DNA of 15,306 nucleotides from Bacteroidota bacterium (GTDB taxonomy: Bacteria > Bacteroidota > Bacteroidia > Flavobacteriales > Flavobacteriaceae): positions 1 to 15,306 of the forward strand of contig JAEYZX010000139.1 of the NCBI GenBank assembly GCA_023427845.1, given 5' to 3'. The notes beneath the pieces are model-generated. The model saw only the letters and a list, made by a program, of their open reading frames with translations. It did no database searches and had not been told where the DNA came from. Shown here in pieces: positions 7,259 through 13,502 of this stretch; position 1 is the first letter of the stretch, and each line of letters begins with the position of its first letter. Position numbers and translations under genes: made by a program.

Positions 7259-7689
7259 CAGCTTTTGATTATTCCGGCGATTGTTCCGTTGCAAACTACA
7301 TCTCCGTGCTCGTCGAACATTGAAACCTCACATTTTAATTTTCCAAAACGAAAATATATTTTCCTTGATTTCACCACAATTTTTTCATTTGGATAGACTG
7401 GTTTTAAGAATTCTATTTCAGTTGAGGATAAGGCAATTACCGTTTTTTCGCTAATCTCATCCTTTAATAAATATATTCCCAAACATACAACACCGATCTG
7501 TGCCATGGCTTCTGTTAGGATTACGCCCGGAGTTACGGGATTGTCTTTAAAATGACCGCGATAAAAATCGGAATCGTGTCTAAAAGTGTACGATCCCACA
7601 ACACCGTTTTCATCAATTTCAATGATGTCGTCAACAAACAGGAAAGGCGCTGAATAAGGAAGCCGCGTTATGATTTCATTTTTTTCCAT
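7258..7689 (-). CDS. FabZ-like 3-hydroxyacyl-ACP dehydratase (hotdog fold)
   Basis: This hotdog-fold protein has 143 residues from the start MEKNEIITRLPY, whose ATG lies 1 nt after the polyketide synthase stop. A start at 7734 would add 15 residues inside that gene and is less likely. The FabZ signature is clear: YSAPFLFVD near the N terminus, then YRGHFKDNPVTPGV with catalytic H46 and the ILTEAMAQ helix with E60. The protein should dehydrate 3-hydroxyacyl-ACP to trans-2-enoyl-ACP. Its place between the type III PKS and the ketosynthase suggests it helps make an unsaturated or specially trimmed acyl chain for the PKS. A FabA-like isomerase or a thioesterase-like role cannot be excluded from sequence alone. 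Confidence 0.88.
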   Translation of the reverse strand: MEKNEIITRLPYSAPFLFVDDIIEIDENGVVGSYTFRHDSDFYRGHFKDNPVTPGVILTEAMAQIGVVCLGIYLLKDEISEKTVIALSSTEIEFLKPVYPNEKIVVKSRKIYFRFGKLKCEVSMFDEHGDVVCNGTIAGIIKS

Positions 7690-7690
7690 T

Positions 7691-8743
7691 CTAAAACTCC
7701 AGTAAAACACGTTGGGCGGAAAATCCCGGGCCAAAACTCAACATTAAACCTTTTTCGCCTCTCCGCGGGTTTGTATCCATAATTTGCTCCAAAACATAGA
7801 GCACCGTTGCACTGGACATATTTCCGTACTGTCGCAACACTTCTTTTGTAGCATTTATATTTTTATCAAGGTCTTTAAAAATATCCTCGACTGTCGTGAT
7901 GATTTTCTTCCCACCGGGATGAAAAATAAGGTGATCGATATCGGCGATCGAAAGCCGGTGTTGTTCCAAAAACGGATTGATGATATTTGGGAAGTGCTCT
8001 GCAATTACGTTGGGCACCTCGATGTCGAGCACCATCTGTAAGCCTGAATTCGTGAGCTTGAATCCCATCATGTGTTCATTTTCGTAAAAATGATACATCC
8101 CGTCGGCAAGGATTTCGGGGCCGTCATCGCCCTCATTCGATGATAATAACGCACAAGCCGCACCATCTCCGAAAATTGCCGCACTGACGATGTTTGCCAT
8201 TGAATAATCGTGTAATTGGAATGTGGCAGTCGGACTCTCAACCGCGATTACTGCTGCGCGTTTGCCTGGATTTGCTTTTAGGAAATTTCGCGCGTAAATG
8301 ATTCCCGATATTCCCGCCGCACATCCCATTTCCGTGACCGGAAGCCGCACAATGTCCTGACGCAACTGCAATCGATTCACCAGGTATGCATCGAGCGACG
8401 GTATCATGATTCCGGTGCAGCTTACGGTAATTATATAATCGAGTTGCTCCGGCCGCCATCCTGCTTTTTTCAAGGCATTTTGCAGTACCTTTTCACCCAA
8501 ATCGATCACCTCACGGATATAAATGTCATTTTTTTCTTCAAATGATGTTGCTGTAAAGACTTCGGCAGGTTCCATGATCGAATAGCGTTTGTCGACAGCT
8601 GCGCCCTCAAATATCTTTTTGACTTTGCGAATGAACCGATCGTCCCGGCCTTCGAGCCAAACATCGAGAAATGGCAATATTTCTGCGGTAGTCCGCGAAT
8701 ATTTTGGCAATTGTTTTGCAACCGTTTTTATCCTGACACTCAT
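7691..8743 (-). CDS. Type III polyketide synthase (chalcone/stilbene synthase family)
   Basis: This homodimer-type iterative condensing enzyme has 350 residues from MSVRIKTVAKQL. The start is set by an ATGA overlap with the methyltransferase stop; ATGs at 8761 and 8785 lie inside that gene. The Cys-His-Asn triad is complete: C141 in EMGCAAG, H275 in FHPGGKK and N308 in YGNMSSAT. The family loop SFGPGFS is at 336-342. Such enzymes extend an acyl starter with malonyl-CoA and cyclise the product to a pyrone or resorcinol without a carrier protein of their own. The neighbouring methyltransferase and flavoprotein mirror the srsA-srsB-srsC arrangement of Streptomyces griseus phenolic lipids, so a long-chain alkylresorcinol or alkylpyrone is the leading guess. 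The adjoining carrier-protein module suggests an ACP-bound starter, as the FAS-fed ArsB/ArsC enzymes of Azotobacter use. Starter and ring type are unproven. Confidence 0.94.
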   Translation of the reverse strand: MSVRIKTVAKQLPKYSRTTAEILPFLDVWLEGRDDRFIRKVKKIFEGAAVDKRYSIMEPAEVFTATSFEEKNDIYIREVIDLGEKVLQNALKKAGWRPEQLDYIITVSCTGIMIPSLDAYLVNRLQLRQDIVRLPVTEMGCAAGISGIIYARNFLKANPGKRAAVIAVESPTATFQLHDYSMANIVSAAIFGDGAACALLSSNEGDDGPEILADGMYHFYENEHMMGFKLTNSGLQMVLDIEVPNVIAEHFPNIINPFLEQHRLSIADIDHLIFHPGGKKIITTVEDIFKDLDKNINATKEVLRQYGNMSSATVLYVLEQIMDTNPRRGEKGLMLSFGPGFSAQRVLLEF

Positions 8744-9453
8744 ATTTTTGAAATTATCCATTCGAATCGGAAAGCCCATTTCCATCGAATGCTGTACTTT
8801 TTGAGATTTAATTTTTTACAATACGCTACGAGTTCGTCTTTTTTGAATCCGCGTAAAATCGACACCAGGCCGTCTTCCCGGGACATTTTATTCAATCGAA
8901 AAACCGTACAAACGATTTGAAAAAGCCGATATGCTATTTTACTGCGGTGCAAATCGTTTATTACAATCCCAACCTTGACAGTGTCGTGAAATTTTCGAAT
9001 CAATTGCAGAATCTCATCATCGGTAAAATGATGCAACGTGAGCGTACATACTACAATATCGCAATTTATTTCGGTAAAATCCGTCTCGAATATATTTTCG
9101 GTGCGAAACTCAATATTGGAATACTGCGCCGACAATTTTCGGGCATGTTTGATGGTGAATTCATTTGCATCAATCCCGATAAGCCTGAACGTCCAGCCGT
9201 GCCGCTTTCCATACTCGGCAAGTGCCCGAAGCATATCGCCATTGCCGCAACCCACATCAACGATGGTTATACTGTCTGACTTAGAATTTCTCTCGAGAAG
9301 TTTTCGCACGCCGTTCAGCGTTAATTTATTGCCTCCCAGTAACCGATTGATCGATGCAATCTTGTCGAGCGCATCGCGAAGGACTTCCCCTTCCATCGTG
9401 AAATCGTCCATCGTTTCCGATGCCGTAGTGCGATGTTGCGTATCGATCGCCAT
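8740..9453 (-). CDS. SAM-dependent methyltransferase (class I)
   Basis: The protein has 237 residues from MAIDTQHRTT, whose ATG overlaps the stop of the upstream FAD gene (TAATG). A start at 9621 would place 56 residues inside that gene and is rejected. The Rossmann-like SAM site is clear: motif I VDVGCGNGD at 65-73, an acidic residue closing strand 2 in LIGIDAN, and motif IV-like DIVVCTLTLHHF. The C-terminal part (SILRGFKKDELVAYC) resembles methyltransferases that accompany type III polyketide synthases. It probably O- or C-methylates the aromatic or pyrone product, as SrsB or BpsB do in phenolic-lipid operons. There is no signal peptide or membrane span, but the C-terminal tail is rich in Trp/Phe/Arg (IRWKWAFRFEWI) and might touch a membrane holding a lipid substrate. 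Confidence 0.88.
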   Translation of the reverse strand: MAIDTQHRTTASETMDDFTMEGEVLRDALDKIASINRLLGGNKLTLNGVRKLLERNSKSDSITIVDVGCGNGDMLRALAEYGKRHGWTFRLIGIDANEFTIKHARKLSAQYSNIEFRTENIFETDFTEINCDIVVCTLTLHHFTDDEILQLIRKFHDTVKVGIVINDLHRSKIAYRLFQIVCTVFRLNKMSREDGLVSILRGFKKDELVAYCKKLNLKKYSIRWKWAFRFEWIISKI

Positions 9454-10580
9454 TATTTGGAAAGTAAAATTGCCTCGCCATGCGTTTGGCGAATGATCTT
9501 TGGCAACAGTGATGGAAACGCCGTCAATGCATTTACGACCAAATTTGAAAGATTGCGATGCTGCAGTGTTTCGGCTAAAAGACGTCCAAACTTCATTCTG
9601 TTTTTGAAGTTTAAATTCCACTGCTGTGTAAACCTATGCCCGAGATCGCCTCTTGATAGTGATCCTGATATAAATTGATCAACCAGTTCAGAAGCAATTT
9701 TCGCACTATGGATCGCGATTGCCATGCCGTTTCCGCAAAGCGGATTGATTAGTCCGGCTGTATCGCCGATCATCAGAATATGATTTTCAACCGGAAGTTT
9801 AGGGGAAAAGGAAATCTGGCTGATTGTAAGTGGTTTGTCGAACAACATCTCGCTTTCCGAAAAAATCCTTTTCAAATTTGGATTGCCGCAAACGATCTGA
9901 TGCTCATATTCTGCTATGTTTTTGTACTTTTTAAACGAATCAAAATCTGCCAGATAGCAAATATTGATTTTATCGTTCTCCACTTTTGAAACACCGCAGT
10001 ATCCGCCTTCGAAGTTGTGCAACGCCACCAGATCCGCCGGAAAATTACCCGAATAATGGGCTTTCACCGCTAACCATGGCGATTTTTTACCGACGAATTC
10101 CCGATTCAGCTTCACATCGACATTTGAACGTTTGCCGAATGCGCCCAGCACAACCGACGCATTCAGTATTTTTCCATCGGAAAGTGCAACTGAAAAATTT
10201 TCGTCGCTGAACGTAATATCGGAAACCGTTTCAAAAATCACGGTACAGCCATTCTCGATCGCTTGCTGATAAAGAAGATTATCAAATGCGTACCGGCTAA
10301 CACCAAATCCGCCAAGAGGAAGTTTGCTATCGACGGTTTTCCCGTCGGCCGTCGATATTTGAGTGCGCGTAATAGCGGTGGGAAACAAACCGCGAACTTC
10401 AATCCCAATCGAATGCAGATAAGGAAGCACTTCATTTGATAGGTATTCGCCGCAGACTTTATGCCGTGGATACGCATGCCTTTCGATAACCGTAACCGTG
10501 CGCCCCAAACGCGATAAGTGAATCGCGGCCGTTAAGCCTGCAATTCCGCCGCCGACAATAATTACGTTTTTCGAATCCAT
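9453..10580 (-). CDS. FAD-dependent oxidoreductase/hydroxylase (geranylgeranyl reductase-like fold)
   Basis: This is the first gene of the PKS operon. The 375-residue form starting MDSKNVIIVGGG is chosen because it puts the Rossmann motif at the N terminus, as the family requires; an ATG at 10637 would add 19 unlikely residues. The GGGIAG dinucleotide site is at 10-15 with E33 ending strand 2 (VIER). KVCGEYLS at 41-48 is typical of the geranylgeranyl-reductase/FixC and related hydroxylase group. The second FAD motif IGDTAGLINPLCGNG begins at about 271. In phenolic-lipid operons a flavoprotein (SrsC) hydroxylates the methylated ring to give quinones; this protein is the likely counterpart. Reduction of double bonds in the side chain is the main alternative. 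The gap to acs upstream is 116 nt and holds no convincing promoter or terminator. Confidence 0.88.
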   Translation of the reverse strand: MDSKNVIIVGGGIAGLTAAIHLSRLGRTVTVIERHAYPRHKVCGEYLSNEVLPYLHSIGIEVRGLFPTAITRTQISTADGKTVDSKLPLGGFGVSRYAFDNLLYQQAIENGCTVIFETVSDITFSDENFSVALSDGKILNASVVLGAFGKRSNVDVKLNREFVGKKSPWLAVKAHYSGNFPADLVALHNFEGGYCGVSKVENDKINICYLADFDSFKKYKNIAEYEHQIVCGNPNLKRIFSESEMLFDKPLTISQISFSPKLPVENHILMIGDTAGLINPLCGNGMAIAIHSAKIASELVDQFISGSLSRGDLGHRFTQQWNLNFKNRMKFGRLLAETLQHRNLSNLVVNALTAFPSLLPKIIRQTHGEAILLSK

Positions 10581-10696
10581 CTGCAACGAATTTAAGCAAT
10601 ACCTTACAATGGAAATTGCAGGACTACCGATAATCATTATACAATTAGAATGATCTTCCGGAAATTATTCGTGAATTCGTGGCCGGTTTAAACTTA

Positions 10697-12601
10697 TTAG
10701 ACCTTCCCGTCCTTGATTTCGTCGACAATCTCAGGATTAAGCAGCGTGGATGTATCTCCAAAATTCGAAAAATCACCTTCGGCAATCTTCCGCAATATTC
10801 TGCGCATGATTTTTCCGGAGCGTGTCTTTGGCAATCCCGAGACGAACTGTATTTTGTCGAGTTTGGCAATTGGCCCGATCTGCTCGGAAACCATTCTGTT
10901 GATTTCCTGTGCAAGATTATGCCTGTCGCGGCTCTCGCCCGTATCTTTCAGGATGATGTATCCGTATAACGCATTTCCCTTGATATCGTGCGGGAATCCC
11001 ACTATCGCACTTTCTGCAACCGCCGGATGTTCGTTTATTGCGTCTTCAATTGGAGCGGTTCCGAGATTGTGGCCCGATACAATCACGACGTCGTCAACCC
11101 GGCCGGTAATCCTATAGTAACCCACTTCGTCGCGAAGTGCCCCGTCACCTGTGAAATATTTCCCCGGAAACGCTTTGAAATACGTGTCTTTAAACCGCTG
11201 ATGATCGCCCCAGATCGTTCGTGCCATTCCCGGCCATGGCGCCTTGATGCACAAACTCCCCACGACCTGATTGCCTTCGATCTCGTTTCGTTTATCGTCC
11301 ATCAGCACCGGCCAGATTCCGGGCAAGGGCAATGTTGCATAAGTAGGTTTGGTAGGTGTTACGAACGGCAGTGGCGAAATCATGATTCCGCCGGTCTCGG
11401 TCTGCCACCACGTATCGACAAGCGGACAGCGCTTTCCACCTACATGGTCGTTGTACCAATGCCAGGCTTCCTCGTTTATCGGTTCGCCGACCGACCCGAT
11501 TACTTTAAGTGATTCCATCGGAAAACGCTGCACAAAATCGACGCTTTCTTTTGCAAGCGAGCGGATGGCCGTAGGCGCAGTATAAAATTGGGTTACTTTA
11601 TGCTTTTCAATGACTTCCCAAAACCGACTGAAATCGGGATACGACGGTACGCCTTCGAATATAATTGAAGTCGCACCATTTAAAAGTGGTCCGTACAAAA
11701 TGTACGAATGTCCGGTAATCCAGCCGATATCGGCCGTGCACCAGTACACATCATCCTGCTTATACGCAAAAACATTCCTGAATGTATACGCGGTGTATAC
11801 CATATAACCGGCAATCGTGTGGACCATTCCTTTTGGCTTACCGGTTGAGCCCGAGGTATAAAGTATGAAAAGCGGATCTTCGGCATCCATGATTGCAGCT
11901 ACATTATTATCGGAAGCTTTGTCCAATAACGGATCCAGCCAATGATCGCGGCCGGATTGCATTGCAATTTCTGCATTTGTGCGTTTTACCACCAGAACCG
12001 AGGCTACGGTTTCACAACTTTTTAATGCTTCATCAACTACCGGCTTGAGTTCGATTGTCTTATTGCCCCGATAACCCCCGTCGGAAGTTATTACCAGTTT
12101 ACAATCGGAATCGTTGATTCGGCTTGAAATTGCCGATGATGAAAATCCGGCAAAAATCACAGAATGTACTGCGCCGATCCGCGCGCACGCCAAAATCGCA
12201 ACCGCAAGTTCGGGAATCATCGGCAGGTAGATGCAAACGCGGTCGCCTTTTTTGATTCCGAAATCCAAAAGTACATTCGCCATCTTGTTCACGCGCGAAT
12301 AAAGTTCGTTGTAGGTAATCTGCTGCGGATCTTCTGCCGGGTCATTCGGTTCAAAGATTATCGCGGTTTTATCGCCCCGTGTCGCAAGATGCCTGTCGAT
12401 GCAATTCTTTACGATGTTGACTTTGGCATCCACGAACCATTTGACCTCGGCGGCCTCCATGTCGGCCTCAACAACCTTGTCCCACATTTGGTACCATGTG
12501 AAATTTTCTTCGGCGATTTTTCCCCAGAATTTCTCGGGATTGCGTATCGACTTTTTATATTGCTTGAAATAGTGCTCGAGATTGTTGATTTTGTAGCTCA
12601 T
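10697..12601 (-). CDS. acs: Acetyl-CoA synthetase
   Basis: This AMP-forming acetate-CoA ligase has 634 residues, close to the usual length of about 650. The adenylate-forming signature YTSGSTGKPKG is at 248-258, WWQTETGG (398-405) includes the Trp that keeps the acyl pocket small, YFTGDGA is at 482-488 and TGRVDD at 499-504. The C-terminal PKTRSGKIMRR carries the catalytic lysine K597, which is reversibly acetylated in well-studied Acs enzymes. One difference is GHNLGT at 510-515, where Salmonella Acs has GHRLGT. The enzyme makes acetyl-CoA from acetate in the cytoplasm. It has its own promoter about 30 nt upstream, and without a terminator it may read into the PKS operon, where its product could supply malonyl-CoA precursor. 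Confidence 0.96.
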   Translation of the reverse strand: MSYKINNLEHYFKQYKKSIRNPEKFWGKIAEENFTWYQMWDKVVEADMEAAEVKWFVDAKVNIVKNCIDRHLATRGDKTAIIFEPNDPAEDPQQITYNELYSRVNKMANVLLDFGIKKGDRVCIYLPMIPELAVAILACARIGAVHSVIFAGFSSSAISSRINDSDCKLVITSDGGYRGNKTIELKPVVDEALKSCETVASVLVVKRTNAEIAMQSGRDHWLDPLLDKASDNNVAAIMDAEDPLFILYTSGSTGKPKGMVHTIAGYMVYTAYTFRNVFAYKQDDVYWCTADIGWITGHSYILYGPLLNGATSIIFEGVPSYPDFSRFWEVIEKHKVTQFYTAPTAIRSLAKESVDFVQRFPMESLKVIGSVGEPINEEAWHWYNDHVGGKRCPLVDTWWQTETGGIMISPLPFVTPTKPTYATLPLPGIWPVLMDDKRNEIEGNQVVGSLCIKAPWPGMARTIWGDHQRFKDTYFKAFPGKYFTGDGALRDEVGYYRITGRVDDVVIVSGHNLGTAPIEDAINEHPAVAESAIVGFPHDIKGNALYGYIILKDTGESRDRHNLAQEINRMVSEQIGPIAKLDKIQFVSGLPKTRSGKIMRRILRKIAEGDFSNFGDTSTLLNPEIVDEIKDGKV

Positions 12602-12630
12602 TGAAAAATAATTTTATTTAGGGACGTTCA

Positions 12631-12663
12631 CAAATTTAGCGATTACGATTGAATTTGTGTCAA
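12631..12663 (-). promoter_or_regulatory. Bacteroidota-type promoter of acs
   Basis: Read on the minus strand, TTG (12663-12661) is followed by a 22-nt spacer and TAAATTTG (12638-12631), an exact TAnnTTTG. This fits the -33/-7 promoter form known in Flavobacterium. Transcription would start about 25 nt before the acs ATG at 12601. Confidence 0.65.
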
Positions 12664-12763
12664 TCACACTATATAATGCCAACCCGTAATTTTAGATAAG
12701 CTTTTCATTCTATTTGCTTCCCATTTTCTTAATTTTTTCATTTTATTTGTAAAAAACAACAAA

Positions 12764-13369
12764 ATGCATTTTGATCCTGAAAATCTTGAACCATCGGCAA
12801 TCTATAAACTCCTGACCGGAGCCGTGATTCCGCGGCCTATCGGATGGATTTCAAGTATCAGCGAAGACGGAATCAACAATCTGGCTCCGTTTTCGTACTT
12901 CAACGCAATTGGGGACGACCCACCGCACGTGATGTTTTCAACCACACGCGGAAACAATGCAAACAAGGACACGCTCAATAACGTTTTGGCCAACAGGCAG
13001 TTCGTCGTAAACATGGTTACCGAAGATACGGTAGAGCGCATGAACAGGACCTCGGCGGTACTTCCGTCCGATGAAGATGAGTTCGAATTCGCCGGCCTCA
13101 CTCCCATCGCATCGCATAAAGTCAAACCGATGCGCGTTGCCGAAAGTCCGATTACATTTGAATGCGAACTCGTGCACCATTATTCACTCGAAGGCCATAA
13201 AAACGGCGGTGCCACAATGCTTGTCGGCAAAATCGTGATGATGCATGTAGACGAGCTGGTGCTACTCGACAATTATAAAATCAACCTCGAAACGTATCGT
13301 CCGGTCGCACGGTTGGCCGGTTCAAACTATTCGACGTTGGGAAATATATTTTCAATTAAAAGAAGTTAA
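12764..13369 (+). CDS. Flavin reductase-like, FMN-binding split-barrel protein
   Basis: This 201-residue protein belongs to the DIM6/NTAB-type flavin reductase family. The N-terminal half has the typical GAVIPRPIGWISS start of the FMN-binding split barrel, then APFSYFNAIGDDPP and the NKDTLNN segment before the FVVNMV strand. A later strand-turn region ends with YRPVARLAGSNYS, matching the usual RLGGxxY segment. Relatives reduce free flavin for a partner monooxygenase or act as FMN-dependent enzymes of unknown substrate. It is divergent from acs and precedes the two-domain monooxygenase gene by 133 nt on the same strand, so a joint role in aromatic degradation is possible but not shown. The family call is firm, the substrate open. 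Confidence 0.87.
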   Translation: MHFDPENLEPSAIYKLLTGAVIPRPIGWISSISEDGINNLAPFSYFNAIGDDPPHVMFSTTRGNNANKDTLNNVLANRQFVVNMVTEDTVERMNRTSAVLPSDEDEFEFAGLTPIASHKVKPMRVAESPITFECELVHHYSLEGHKNGGATMLVGKIVMMHVDELVLLDNYKINLETYRPVARLAGSNYSTLGNIFSIKRS

Positions 13370-13383
13370 ATAATTTGGGCAGT

Positions 13384-13482
13384 CCCGGCAAAAAAAGCCG
13401 GTCGGGCTATGCGCTGCAATCTTTTTTGTCATGCAGATTCTATTAAGAAATTAGTTCAAAAAAGGATTTCCGCTGCTATCCC
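13384..13482. repeat. Intergenic inverted-repeat element between two genes
   Basis: The 133-nt gap is mostly structured. A hairpin CCGGC (13385-13389), loop of seven A, GCCGG (13397-13401) is followed by an imperfect inverted repeat. The arm at 13404-13428 ends in CTTTTTTG, and the arm at 13457-13482 begins with CAAAAAAGGATT; 19 of about 25 positions pair. Both arms also hold a direct motif CGCTGC(A/T)ATC (13412-13421, 13471-13480). The layout suggests a small dispersed intergenic repeat that may also act as a terminator through its T-run. The next ATG follows 21 nt later. Confidence 0.5.
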
Positions 13483-13502
13483 TACTGCAAAGCAAGCATA
13501 AA

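Noticed and set aside
7259..7294. 12-residue N-terminal extension of the ketosynthase
   Set aside because: The sequence (MQRNNRRNNQKL) is unlike the family and lies in the dehydratase gene; the ATG at 7258 overlaps that gene's stop.
9454..9621. 56-residue N-terminal extension of the methyltransferase
   Set aside because: It overlaps the FAD oxidoreductase coding region in another frame; the ATG at 9453 forms a TAATG junction and precedes the SAM domain by a normal distance.
10636..10641. TATAAT hexamer on the minus strand upstream of the FAD gene
   Set aside because: Bacteroidota housekeeping promoters use TAnnTTTG rather than TATAAT, and I see no matching -35 element; probably chance in AT-rich DNA.
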